From an uncultured Clostridia bacterium (GTDB lineage Bacteria; Bacillota; Clostridia; Oscillospirales; Oscillospiraceae): DNA of 34,945 nucleotides. The first letter of the stretch is position 1. Each line of letters starts with the position of its first letter. The DNA lies in the NCBI GenBank assembly GCA_947058885.1, contig CAMSIF010000013.1, forward strand, positions 1 to 34,945, read 5' to 3'. Under the pieces are notes generated by a model, which saw only the letters and a list, made by a program, of their open reading frames with translations, ran no database searches and was not told where the DNA came from. Made by a program: the position numbers and the translations under genes. Below are positions 1 through 7,715 of the stretch, one piece after another.

Positions 1-394
1 CCAGCACCTTACCCAGACGGCCCACAGTGCCCATCATGTCGGGGCTGGCCACGACAACGTCGAACTCAAACCAGTTTTCCTTCTGAATCTTCTCCACCAT
101 ATCCATATCGCCCACGTAATCGGCTCCGGCCTCGCGGGCGGCGTCGGCCTTGTCGCCCTTGGCGAACACCAGCACCCGGCGGGTTTTGCCGGTGCCGTGG
201 GGCAGGACGATGGCGCCGCGGACCTGCTGGTCAGCGTGGCGGGAGTCGACGCCTAGGCGGACATGGAGCTCTACGGTCTCGTCGAACTTGGCGGAAGCGG
301 ACTTGCACACCAATTCAAAAGCGTCCTTGGCCTCGTACAGAGCGGCTCTGTCGATCTGCTTGGCGCTGTTCTGATATTTCTTACCTCTAAACAT
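1..394 (-). CDS. rplA: 50S ribosomal protein L1, 5' part (runs off the window)
   Basis: Ribosomal protein L1 binds 23S rRNA at the L1 stalk and in many bacteria represses its own L11-L1 operon. The frame opens with [14 protein letters not shown] and stays open for 131 codons to the left edge, where [16 protein letters not shown] matches the conserved L1 core ahead of the missing GPRGLMPNPK region. The start at 394 follows an AGGAGGG-type ribosome binding site, 15 nt after the rplK stop, so it is co-transcribed with rplK. Only the N-terminal half or so is present. Identity is secure from the motif and the gene order. Confidence 0.96.
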   Translation of the reverse strand, partial: MFRGKKYQNSAKQIDRAALYEAKDAFELVCKSASAKFDETVELHVRLGVDSRHADQQVRGAIVLPHGTGKTRRVLVFAKGDKADAAREAGADYVGDMDMVEKIQKENWFEFDVVVASPDMMGTVGRLGKVL

Positions 395-409
395 CTTTCA
401 AGCCCTCCT

Positions 410-835
410 TTATTCACCCACAACGACGCCCATGCTGCGGGCCGTGCCGGCGATCATGCTCATGGCGGATTCCAGGCTGGCGGCGTTCAGGTCGGGCATC
501 TTGGTCTCCGCGATCTTCTGAACGTCGGCCTTGCTGATGGTGGCCACCTTGGTCTTGTTGGGCACGCCGGAACCGGACTCAATCTTGCAGGCCTTCTTGA
601 TGAGCACGGCGGCGGGAGGCGTTTTGGTAATAAAGGTGAAGGAGCGGTCGGAATAGACAGTGATAATCACGGGGATAATCATGCCCATATCGTTCTTGGT
701 CCGCTCATTGAATTCCTTAGTAAAGGCGGCGATATTGACGCCGTGCTGGCCCAGGGCAGGGCCCACGGGGGGAGCGGGCGTCGCCTTGCCCGCGGGAATT
801 TGCAGTTTGACGAATCCTACGACTTTCTGTGCCAT
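410..835 (-). CDS. rplK: 50S ribosomal protein L11
   Basis: L11 forms the base of the GTPase-associated centre of the 50S subunit together with L10 and L7/L12. The 141-residue product has the normal family length. Its N-terminal domain has the proline-rich [22 protein letters not shown] signature, and its C-terminal RNA-binding domain ends in [23 protein letters not shown] lies just upstream of the start at 835. The gene sits between nusG (206 nt upstream) and rplA (15 nt downstream), the usual Firmicutes order. Nothing is odd in the protein. Confidence 0.98.
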   Translation of the reverse strand: MAQKVVGFVKLQIPAGKATPAPPVGPALGQHGVNIAAFTKEFNERTKNDMGMIIPVIITVYSDRSFTFITKTPPAAVLIKKACKIESGSGVPNKTKVATISKADVQKIAETKMPDLNAASLESAMSMIAGTARSMGVVVGE

Positions 836-1041
836 AATGCGGCACCTCCTTGATAAAATGTGGTGGTCACGGGGTCTGCCCGGCCCGCCGGGATTCCCCC
901 TCCCACGTAGACGGCTCGGAACCGCCTGTATCCATACTTTTTCTTGAAAGAAAAAGTATCAAAAAGAACTTTTATCCGCTCTTTGCTGCCGTGCGCTTCC
1001 AACATGGCCGCACGGTAACCAACAGCCTGCCTGACGCGGTA
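836..1041 (-). other. nusG-rplK intergenic leader, no gene
   Basis: This 206-nt gap holds no convincing gene. On the minus strand it contains two inverted repeats. The first has arms 1009-1015 and 989-995 (CCGTGCG/CGCACGG). The second is a perfect AT-rich palindrome at 934-959. A G-rich stretch follows before the rplK ribosome binding site. The position, ahead of the L11-L1 transcription unit, is where autogenous L1 control or attenuation could act, but I could not match a specific L1-binding motif. Confidence 0.4.
934..959. repeat. perfect AT-rich palindrome between nusG and rplK
   Basis: Two 12-nt arms, ATACTTTTTCTT and AAGAAAAAGTAT, flank a GA loop and pair perfectly. A second AAAAAG tract follows at 961. 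The AT-rich block stands out in a G+C-rich gap and lacks the G+C stem of a normal terminator. It could be an interspersed intergenic repeat or an mRNA processing or attenuation hairpin; copy number elsewhere cannot be seen from this window. Confidence 0.6.
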
Positions 1042-1572
1042 TCAGTCCTTAACGACCTCCACCTGGTCCAACTCCATCTCCACGGGAGTTTCACGCCCAA
1101 ACATGGATACCACAACGGTTACCTTGTTCTTATCCGCGTCAATCTCGTCCACTACGCCGGTAAAGGACTCCAGAGGACCGTCGTTAATACGAACATGGTC
1201 GCCCACATTATAGTTGACCACAACCTCATGCTTCTCCATGCCCAGCGCCAGCACCTCCTCCTCGCTGAGAGGAATCGGCTTGTTGCTGGCCTCGCCCACA
1301 AAACCGGTGACACCCCGCACATTGCGAACCAAATGCCAGGTGTCGTCGGTCATGACCATCTTGATGAGCACGTAACCCGGGAATACCTTGCGCTCCACTT
1401 CCTTGGAAACGCCCTCTTCGTTAATCTCCGTGACGCTTTCCAGCGGAATCTGCATCTCGGGAATCATATCCTCCAGATGCCGGTTCGTGACCAGCTTTTC
1501 AATGGTGGTCTTTACGGCGTTTTCATAGCCGGAGTAGGTGTGGACAACATACCACTTAGCGTTTTCAGCCAT
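1042..1572 (-). CDS. nusG: transcription termination/antitermination factor NusG
   Basis: NusG binds RNA polymerase, modulates pausing and couples transcription to the ribosome or Rho. The 176-residue protein has the NGN domain at about residues 5-110, starting AKWYVVHTYSGYENAVK and including VFPGYVLIKM and RNVRGVTGFVG. A KOW domain follows at about 122-175 (DHVRINDGPLESFTGVVDEID). Length and architecture are normal. It starts 13 nt after secE on the same strand and belongs to the rpmG-secE-nusG unit. Confidence 0.98.
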   Translation of the reverse strand: MAENAKWYVVHTYSGYENAVKTTIEKLVTNRHLEDMIPEMQIPLESVTEINEEGVSKEVERKVFPGYVLIKMVMTDDTWHLVRNVRGVTGFVGEASNKPIPLSEEEVLALGMEKHEVVVNYNVGDHVRINDGPLESFTGVVDEIDADKNKVTVVVSMFGRETPVEMELDQVEVVKD

Positions 1573-1585
1573 TATCTGCGCCCTC

Positions 1586-1813
1586 TTACGCGAAAAGCTC
1601 GAAGAGGGTCTTGATAAAGAGCGCGGCCACGCCGTCGAATATCCAGATGCACGCGCCGATGAGCGCGCTGTAGAGGATTACGGTTCCCGTGTTTTTGGCC
1701 ACCTTCTCGGGGGTGGGCCAAACGACCTTTTTCAGCTCGCTTCTCATTTCGCGGAACCAACGGCCCCGATCCTTCTTTTGCTGTTCCTTCTTGACGTTCT
1801 TTTCCTCTGCCAT
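1586..1813 (-). CDS. secE: preprotein translocase subunit SecE
   Basis: SecE is the small clamp subunit of the SecYEG channel. This 75-residue protein is the short single-span Gram-positive form. A charged cytoplasmic N-terminus (residues 1-25) is followed by the amphipathic motif ELKKVVWPTPEKV and one membrane segment, roughly GTVILYSALIGACIWIF. An AAGGAA ribosome binding site precedes the start. It lies between rpmG and nusG with short gaps, the classic arrangement. Confidence 0.96.
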   Translation of the reverse strand: MAEEKNVKKEQQKKDRGRWFREMRSELKKVVWPTPEKVAKNTGTVILYSALIGACIWIFDGVAALFIKTLFELFA

Positions 1814-1828
1814 AACGAATTCCTTTCC

Positions 1829-1978
1829 TTACTTGGTCTCCGAGTGGACCGTGTGCTTTCTGCAGAAGGGGCAGTATTTCTTCATCTCCAGCCGATCCGG
1901 GTCGTTTTTCTTGTTCTTGACCGTGTTGTAGTTTCTCTGCTTGCACTCGTTGCACCTCAGGGTGATTTTAACGCGCAT
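1829..1978 (-). CDS. rpmG: 50S ribosomal protein L33, zinc-binding type
   Basis: L33 is a small 50S protein near the E site. I chose the start at 1978 because TAAGGAGG lies about 8 nt upstream. It gives 49 residues beginning [17 protein letters not shown], the normal L33 size; longer in-frame starts extend into the promoter region. CNEC and CPFC form an intact zinc ribbon (C+ paralogue), so the protein probably needs zinc. It is the first gene of the secE-nusG operon, about 130 nt downstream of a strong promoter. Confidence 0.95.
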   Translation of the reverse strand: MRVKITLRCNECKQRNYNTVKNKKNDPDRLEMKKYCPFCRKHTVHSETK

Positions 1979-2114
1979 TCCTAACGGCACCTCCTTATTC
2001 ATGTATGCAGGCTCATGGCCTGTACCGATTGCCTCCCTGACAGGAAGGGGTCCCTTGGACGCGGAAGCGAAAAACGCGCACAAAAAGAAAGCCCCATTTC
2101 CACAGGTAAGGCTT

Positions 2115-2143
2115 AGTATAGCACGTCCCGTAATTCCGGTCAA
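2115..2143 (-). promoter_or_regulatory. sigma-A promoter of the rpmG-secE-nusG operon
   Basis: On the minus strand TTGACC (2143-2138) and TATACT (2120-2115) are separated by exactly 17 nt, a near-consensus housekeeping promoter. Transcription would start around 2108, leaving a leader of about 130 nt before rpmG. Confidence 0.85.
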
Positions 2144-2164
2144 GAAAAATTTTTGTATTTCCTC

Positions 2165-2193
2165 TTTTTTTTACCTCGCGGATATTGTATAAT
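2165..2193 (+). promoter_or_regulatory. possible promoter of ruvX, divergent from rpmG
   Basis: A perfect TATAAT (2188-2193) lies about 45 nt before the ruvX start. The matching -35 position is only a T-tract (2165-2170), so the call rests on the -10 box and on the divergent layout. Confidence 0.5.
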
Positions 2194-2238
2194 AATGGGC
2201 AATTGCGGCGCGGGCCGCGAAGGAGAGGAGGCGCCGCT

Positions 2239-2658
2239 ATGCGCGCTATGGCCATCGACTACGGAGACGCCCACACGGGCGTGGCAATATCGGACCTGAC
2301 CGGCCTGGTAGCCGGACATACGGAGACCGTTCATTCCAGAAAGCAGGAGGAGGTCCTGCGGCGGCTGGGCGAACTAATCGGCGAATACGGCGTGACGGAG
2401 CTGGCCCTGGGCTGGCCCAAAAACATGGACGGCTCTTTGGGCCCCCGGGCGGAAAAGGCGGAGGCCTTCGCCAAGGAGCTGGAGAAGACCTTCGGCCTGC
2501 CGGTCAAGCTCTGGGACGAGCGGCGGACCACAGTGGACGCCCATAACATTCTGGCGTCAGCGGGAAAAAACGCCAAAAAGCGGAAAAAGACAGTGGACGC
2601 CGTAGCGGCGGCGTTAATTTTGGAGGGATATCTGACCTACCGGAGAGAGGGGCGATAG
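2239..2658 (+). CDS. ruvX: YqgF/RuvX family RNase H-fold nuclease (putative Holliday junction resolvase)
   Basis: RuvX/YqgF proteins are RNase H-fold enzymes linked to Holliday-junction resolution and to 16S rRNA 5'-end maturation. The start at 2239 follows AGGAGAGGAG and gives 139 residues, the family norm. The first strand has the metal-site motif AIDYGDAHTGVAISD. The GWPKNMDGSLGPRA loop, the DERRTT motif and a C-terminal VDAVAAALIL segment with the last acidic residue are all present. A 90-nt gap with two small G+C hairpins separates it from the next gene, which may be read from the same transcript. The exact substrate in this organism is not shown by sequence. Confidence 0.92.
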   Translation: MRAMAIDYGDAHTGVAISDLTGLVAGHTETVHSRKQEEVLRRLGELIGEYGVTELALGWPKNMDGSLGPRAEKAEAFAKELEKTFGLPVKLWDERRTTVDAHNILASAGKNAKKRKKTVDAVAAALILEGYLTYRREGR

Positions 2659-2685
2659 ACCAGTTATACCGGCAGCTATTATCCG

Positions 2686-2729
2686 CCCTCCCCCGGGAGG
2701 GAAAGAATACCCCCGCCCCACTGCGGGGC
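2686..2729. repeat. two small G+C hairpins ahead of the DUF5693 gene
   Basis: CCCTCC...GGAGGG (2686-2701) and GCCCC...GGGGC (2715-2729) are adjacent inverted repeats just upstream of the ribosome binding site of the next gene. Neither has a U-tract, so they are more likely mRNA structure than terminators. Confidence 0.4.
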
Positions 2730-2748
2730 AAAAACGAAAGGAGTCCCC

Positions 2749-4947
2749 ATGAAGCGTTACTTGACAGCAAACAAAATCCTCCTGGCCCTGACGGCGGCGG
2801 CCGTAGTGGTGAGCCTTGCCGTAATCGCCGGAAGATGGCGCGTGGAATCCCGGAATAAAACCTATGACGTGATTCTGGACTACAGCGAGCTGGCCCTGCT
2901 GGCTGAACAGAGCGAGCACGATATCAGCTGGTGGCTGGAGCAGTTCCGGGACATCGGCATCACCCAGGTGGGCCTGACCGAGGAGAGCCTGGACTCCATG
3001 ACCGAGGACCCCGCCATCCCCCTGACCGCCGTCCCCCTGGGCGAGCTGGTGCAGGAGCCCCAGTGGCAGGATGCCTACCCCGCGTCCATAATTGACGGTA
3101 TCACCCAATTCGGCTATGACCGTTTCGACGTTCTGGTGGAAATTTCCGGCGGGGAGACGGCGGCTTTCGTGCGGGAGGCTGTGGAAAAACGGTTCCCCGC
3201 AGGGAGCTACTACTGCGAAACGGTTGATGGAGATACCTATATCCTTCTGGACGGAACAGTTAACGACGCTCTCTTCAGAACCACCTATAATTATGTGACG
3301 ACCAAGAGCCAGGGCTTTACCACCCGGCGGGATATTGAGTCCTCCAAGCTGATGTTTGTTTCCCTGGGGATGCTGCCGGAGAAGGTTGAGGCAATCCAAT
3401 CTCTTGGCATGACCATTTCCCCCCGCACCATCTGCTACGAGGGCCATAACTCCAACCAGTTTGCCCAGGCCGTGGTGGAGGGCTACGAACGCTACGGCAT
3501 CAAGCCTGACTACCTTATCCCTGGCGGGGAGGCCGTTTTCGGCTACGACAGCCAGCGGGAGGCCTTTGCGCTGGACTATCTCCGCGACAATAACGTTGCC
3601 ATCGGTCTTATTGAAACCAATGTCCAGCGGCAGAATATCATGCAGAAGGGCGTGGAGGACTTGGCAAAGGCGTTGGACTACAACGCTATCCGGGTTTTCT
3701 CCGTGTGGGATTATATCCAATTCCGCTACGCCTACTACGGTTATGAGGGCGCGGAGGAAATTGAGAATACGCTCTACCGGGCGATTGTGGAGCGCAACAT
3801 CCGGGCGATTTACTTCAAGCCGATCAAGGAGACGGACAATTACTTCGCCTATATTACAGATATGGACGTCTACCGCGACATGTTCCAGAGCCTCAACCAG
3901 CGGCTGAGCGCCCACGGCATCACCATGGGCAGCGCCACTGTCATGGAAAACTACCAGATCCCCCGTCTGGCACAGCTGGCGTTGGGACTGGGCGCCGGCT
4001 TGGGCGGCGTGCTGCTGCTGAATACGTTCCTGCCTGTCCGGCGGAAATGGAATCTGCTGCTGTCCAGTGCGGCTGTGGTGTGCGTGACGGCGGCCTGGGC
4101 GGCCGCGCCCAATACCTACCGGCTGGTAGCCAGCTTTGCCGGGGCGGTAGTATTTGCCTGCCTTGCCTCCGCGTTTTTCCTGCGGGCCGCAAAGGAAACC
4201 AGTACGCGGCTTCCGGCAAACGCCGGGCTGGGAACGATTCTGCCCCGGGCGATGGGGATCCTGGCCGTGGCTGTGGCGGTTTCCCTGGCGGGGGCCCTGA
4301 TGACCGCCGCCCCGCTTTCCTCCACGGACTATATGCTGGAGCTTGAGATTTTCCGCGGCGTGAAGGCGGCGCAGCTGCTGCCCCTGGCCTTTTTCGGCGT
4401 GCTGTTTCTCTCCTACTTCGGCTCTTTTGAGAAGGAACGGGAGGTCAATACCCTCCAGGTCCGGGATCTTTTGGATGATGTCACCGCGCTTCTGCGCTGG
4501 ACCATTCCCGTATGGGCCGTTCTGGTGGCGGCGGCGTTGGGCGCGGTGGGCTACTATTATATCGCCCGCACCGGTCATGAGACCGCGGTTACCGTTACCA
4601 CGGTAGAGGTGGTTTTCCGCAATTACCTGGAAAACCTGCTGCTGGCCCGGCCCCGGACAAAGGAGTTCCTGGTGGCGTTCCCCTGCATCATGCTGGCGGT
4701 ACACTGCGCTGTGCGGCGGCTTCCCTTCTTCACAGCTCTCTTCGGTCTCGCGGGGGTCATCGGACTGACCAGCGTATGCAATACCTTTATGCATATCCGC
4801 ACGCCGTTGTATCTGGGGTTTGTCCGCACAGCCTGTTCGCTTGCGCTGGGGATTCTGGTTGGCGTGGTGTTTACCGTCTGCTTTGAGCTGTTGTACCGGC
4901 TGTATCTAAGATGCAGGAAAAATTTTGTCGAGGCGGAACAGAGATAA
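2749..4947 (+). CDS. DUF5693 family polytopic membrane protein
   Basis: I recognise this as a DUF5693-type protein from its length (732 residues), architecture and neighbours; no biochemical role is known to me. A signal-anchor helix lies at about residues 7-27. A large presumably extracytoplasmic domain of about 370 residues follows (for example VILDYSELALLAEQSEHDI and PDYLIPGGEAVFGYDSQ). The C-terminal half holds about eight hydrophobic segments from residue 400 on. AAGGAG precedes the start. Its stop codon touches the csaB start with no spacer, so expression is probably translationally coupled. Sitting with csaB and murJ, it most likely works in cell-wall polymer synthesis or export, for example as a transporter or ligase; that role is inference. 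Confidence 0.8.
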   Translation: MKRYLTANKILLALTAAAVVVSLAVIAGRWRVESRNKTYDVILDYSELALLAEQSEHDISWWLEQFRDIGITQVGLTEESLDSMTEDPAIPLTAVPLGELVQEPQWQDAYPASIIDGITQFGYDRFDVLVEISGGETAAFVREAVEKRFPAGSYYCETVDGDTYILLDGTVNDALFRTTYNYVTTKSQGFTTRRDIESSKLMFVSLGMLPEKVEAIQSLGMTISPRTICYEGHNSNQFAQAVVEGYERYGIKPDYLIPGGEAVFGYDSQREAFALDYLRDNNVAIGLIETNVQRQNIMQKGVEDLAKALDYNAIRVFSVWDYIQFRYAYYGYEGAEEIENTLYRAIVERNIRAIYFKPIKETDNYFAYITDMDVYRDMFQSLNQRLSAHGITMGSATVMENYQIPRLAQLALGLGAGLGGVLLLNTFLPVRRKWNLLLSSAAVVCVTAAWAAAPNTYRLVASFAGAVVFACLASAFFLRAAKETSTRLPANAGLGTILPRAMGILAVAVAVSLAGALMTAAPLSSTDYMLELEIFRGVKAAQLLPLAFFGVLFLSYFGSFEKEREVNTLQVRDLLDDVTALLRWTIPVWAVLVAAALGAVGYYYIARTGHETAVTVTTVEVVFRNYLENLLLARPRTKEFLVAFPCIMLAVHCAVRRLPFFTALFGLAGVIGLTSVCNTFMHIRTPLYLGFVRTACSLALGILVGVVFTVCFELLYRLYLRCRKNFVEAEQR

Positions 4948-6048
4948 ATGTACAAAATACTGATATCGGGCTATTACGGCTTCAACAATATTGGAGACGA
5001 GTCCATTCTCCGCACGGTCATCGACAACCTGCGGGAAAAGCTGCCGGATGTGGACATCACCGTCCTCTCCCAGGACCCGGCCCAAACCCGTGAAAAGTAC
5101 GGTGTGGAGGCCGCCCGGCGGATGCACCTTTGGGATATCTTCCGGTCCGTCCGGCGGTGCGACCTGCTGCTCTCCGGCGGCGGCAGCCTCCTCCAGGACG
5201 CTACCAGCGGCCGCAGCATCCTCTATTACCTTTTTATCCTCCGGCTGGCGCAGCTGCTGGGAAAGCAGACCTTTATATACAGCCAGGGCATCGGTCCTAT
5301 CACCGCCACCCGAAACCGCCGCCTGACGGCCTCCGTACTGCGCAGGGCCGACGGGATTGTGGTCCGGGACGCACGGAGCCGGGACCTTCTGCTGGAAATC
5401 GGCGTGCCGGAGAAGCTGCTCCACGTCACCGCCGACCCGGTCATCCGGGTGAAAAAAGCGGAGCTGGAGCTGGGCCGGAAAATTCTGGCCCAGGAGGGCT
5501 GTCCCCGGGATGAGGCGCGGCTTACCGTAGGCTGGGCGGTAAAGGCCCGGAAGCCGGACAAGCCCTTCCTCCGGGAAGTGGAGCGGTGCATTCTGTGGCT
5601 GCGGGAGGAGTACGGAGCGGATTCGGTGCTGATCCCCTTTTTCCACGACGAGGACGTATGCGTTTGCCAGACAGTAGCGGAGCACCTGGACGGGCGGGCG
5701 GGGTGCCTGCGGCAAAAATACCTCTCTGAGGAGACGCTGTCCATCATCGGCTGTATGGATGTGCTGGTGGGGGTGCGGCTCCACTCCCTGATTTACGCCG
5801 CCGTCATGGGGGTGCCTATGATTGGCGTCAGCTACGACCCCAAAGTGGATTCCTTCCTCTCCTCCATCCAGCGTCCCACCCAGTTCACGGTGGAAAACTT
5901 CTCTTTGGAGGGCTTTCAGGCCGCCTTCCGGGAGACGCTGGCGGCCCGGGAGGAAATTCAGGAGACTACCGCCCGCTGTCTGGACGGGCTTATCTCCAAG
6001 CTGGACCAGAACGAGGAACTGATACGCGCCATTATGGAGCGTTCCTAG
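4948..6048 (+). CDS. csaB: polysaccharide pyruvyl transferase CsaB
   Basis: CsaB-type enzymes add ketal-linked pyruvate from phosphoenolpyruvate to a secondary cell-wall polymer, creating the ligand bound by SLH domains of S-layer proteins. The 366-residue product opens with the family motif ILISGYYGFNNIGDE. It continues with LLLSGGGSLLQDATS, the GIGPI segment and a C-terminal GVRLHSLIYAAVMGVPMIGVSYDPKV, which is the pyruvyl-transferase signature. The start codon directly follows the stop of the DUF5693 gene, and murJ follows after 28 nt. The organism would be expected to have SLH-domain proteins elsewhere, though none is in the window. Confidence 0.92.
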   Translation: MYKILISGYYGFNNIGDESILRTVIDNLREKLPDVDITVLSQDPAQTREKYGVEAARRMHLWDIFRSVRRCDLLLSGGGSLLQDATSGRSILYYLFILRLAQLLGKQTFIYSQGIGPITATRNRRLTASVLRRADGIVVRDARSRDLLLEIGVPEKLLHVTADPVIRVKKAELELGRKILAQEGCPRDEARLTVGWAVKARKPDKPFLREVERCILWLREEYGADSVLIPFFHDEDVCVCQTVAEHLDGRAGCLRQKYLSEETLSIIGCMDVLVGVRLHSLIYAAVMGVPMIGVSYDPKVDSFLSSIQRPTQFTVENFSLEGFQAAFRETLAAREEIQETTARCLDGLISKLDQNEELIRAIMERS

Positions 6049-6076
6049 CCCTGTGGTAACCAAGGAAAGGTTCTGA

Positions 6077-7606
6077 TTGAAAAACAGTATGAAACGTAAC
6101 GAAACCGTAAACGTTATTGGCGCGGTGACTCTGGTGACGCTTTTCGCCAAGCTGTTGGGCATCGTCCGGGAGGCCCTCCAGGCCCGGGCCTTCGGCACCA
6201 TGGTGCAGGCTGACCTCTATACCACGGCCAATAATAACACTATCTATCTCTTTACTACCGTGGCTTACGCCCTTTGCATTGCCGCTGTGCCCATTCTCAC
6301 CCCCCGGCTGCGCCGGAACAGAAAGGAAGGCTACGCTGCCGCCGGGAATTTAATTGCCATCACAGTCCTTCTGAGCGCGGGAGTGGCGGCGTTGTGGATT
6401 GGCGCGACCTTTACCCCCTGGGCGGCCTCCCTCTGGGACGGCGCGGCGGCGGAGAGGGATCTTTTGGCCTCCTATATGCGCGTCATGGCCCTTACGCTGC
6501 CGGTGATTGTACTGACGTACCTGCTGGTAGCCCTGTTTCAGTCCATGGAACACTTCGTTTTGCAGGGCAGCATGTCCATCCCCTACAACCTGGCCCTTAT
6601 CCTTTTCCTGGGGCTTTTCGCCGGGAAACTGGGCGTGGAGGGCTATGTGGCGGCGGTGGCCCTGGCGTGGCTGCTACAGCTGGGCATGACGATACCTTAT
6701 ATGGTAAAGGAACGGTACTTTCCCCGTTTGAAACTGGACCTGCGGGCGGACTACGTCAAGACCTTCTTCCGCACCGCTGTGGTGACGGTGCTGACCACCT
6801 CTATTTTCCTGTTCTGCTACTTGCAGGACTCCAGTATGACGGCACAGCTCACGGGCAGTCCGGTGAGCGCGTTCTACTACGCGGACAAGCTCTTTACCCC
6901 GCTGACCACTACGCTTATTTATAGCATCAGTACGGTGCTCTTTCCCAAATTCAGCCAGGAGTACGCCGCAAAGAGCGGCAAACAATATCAGCGGTATATT
7001 TGGGGGGTGCTGCGCAGTACCCTGCTGCTGATTCTGCCGGTTTCCGCCGTGCTGGCGGCCTTCGGCACGCCCATCGTCCAAGTGCTCTTTGAGGGCGGCA
7101 ATTTTGGCGCGGAATCTACCGCATCTACCGGCGCGATTTTCACGATCTACGCCCTCTCCATGGCAGGGTTCTGCACCCTGGACCTGCTGAGCAAGGCGTA
7201 CTACACCATGGAAAAAACCTTGACGCCTTTACTGGTCAACGCCGGAATTCTGGCCTGCAACTGGGGGCTCAACCGGCTTCTGGGTCCCAGGTGGGGCGGG
7301 GCGGGGCTGGCCGCCGCCACGGCGGTCTCCATCACCGCCGGAGGTGTGGCGATAGCGGTTCTCTTTCTGTGGAAGGCCGGGGATATCCGCGTGGGACCTC
7401 TCGTCAAATGTATCGGGGCTGCCCTGGTCACCGGCAGTGCGCTTCTGTGCGCTTCGGATTTGTTTTTGACGGGCGCGGAGGGAAAGCTCCTGCTGGTGGT
7501 TAAATGCCTGGGGCTGGGAGCGGCGGCGGCTGTGCTGTATGTGCTGCTGATGCTGCTGACCCGGCAGAGGGATTTTATGGAGCTGGTAAAACGCTATAAA
7601 AAGTAG
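6077..7606 (+). CDS. murJ: lipid II flippase MurJ (MviN family)
   Basis: MurJ moves the peptidoglycan precursor lipid II across the membrane. The product has 509 residues and about 14 hydrophobic segments, beginning VIGAVTLVTLFAKLLGIVREALQARAFG, where the conserved Arg/Glu of the first helix are visible. I chose the TTG at 6077 because AAGGAAAGG lies 6 nt upstream. The ATG at 6089 is an alternative 4 codons later with poorer spacing. It is the last gene of the DUF5693-csaB-murJ set and is followed by a terminator. MurJ paralogues in such operons may move other lipid-linked glycans, so the substrate is not certain. Confidence 0.9.
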   Translation: MKNSMKRNETVNVIGAVTLVTLFAKLLGIVREALQARAFGTMVQADLYTTANNNTIYLFTTVAYALCIAAVPILTPRLRRNRKEGYAAAGNLIAITVLLSAGVAALWIGATFTPWAASLWDGAAAERDLLASYMRVMALTLPVIVLTYLLVALFQSMEHFVLQGSMSIPYNLALILFLGLFAGKLGVEGYVAAVALAWLLQLGMTIPYMVKERYFPRLKLDLRADYVKTFFRTAVVTVLTTSIFLFCYLQDSSMTAQLTGSPVSAFYYADKLFTPLTTTLIYSISTVLFPKFSQEYAAKSGKQYQRYIWGVLRSTLLLILPVSAVLAAFGTPIVQVLFEGGNFGAESTASTGAIFTIYALSMAGFCTLDLLSKAYYTMEKTLTPLLVNAGILACNWGLNRLLGPRWGGAGLAAATAVSITAGGVAIAVLFLWKAGDIRVGPLVKCIGAALVTGSALLCASDLFLTGAEGKLLLVVKCLGLGAAAAVLYVLLMLLTRQRDFMELVKRYKK

Positions 7607-7619
7607 TCTGAACATAAGA

Positions 7620-7656
7620 ACGCCCGGAGGACGGACCGCCGCCTCCGGACGTTTTT
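7620..7656 (+). terminator. intrinsic terminator after murJ
   Basis: CCGGAGG (7624-7630) pairs with CCTCCGG (7642-7648), extended by ACG/CGT with one mismatch and followed by TTTTT. It closes the envelope gene block. The convergent reductase operon ends 60 nt further on and might also use it, but the reverse U-tract is poor. Confidence 0.85.
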
Positions 7657-7715
7657 ATCTGTTATCAGGTTCGCAGCTCCATTCCATCCTCCAGGGCGAT
7701 GGAAATCTGGGGGTA

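Noticed and set aside
817-1005. 62-codon minus-strand frame between nusG and rplK
   Set aside because: It overlaps the rplK start, runs through the palindrome and has no family resemblance, so it is more likely leader RNA.
2614-4794. Very long open frame antisense to the DUF5693 gene
   Set aside because: It mirrors the codon structure of a clear membrane-protein gene, has no ribosome binding site and shows His/Gln/Gly-rich composition typical of shadow frames in G+C-rich DNA. The same holds for long antisense frames at 10301-11842, 12271-13599, 13434-15743 and 16279-18843.
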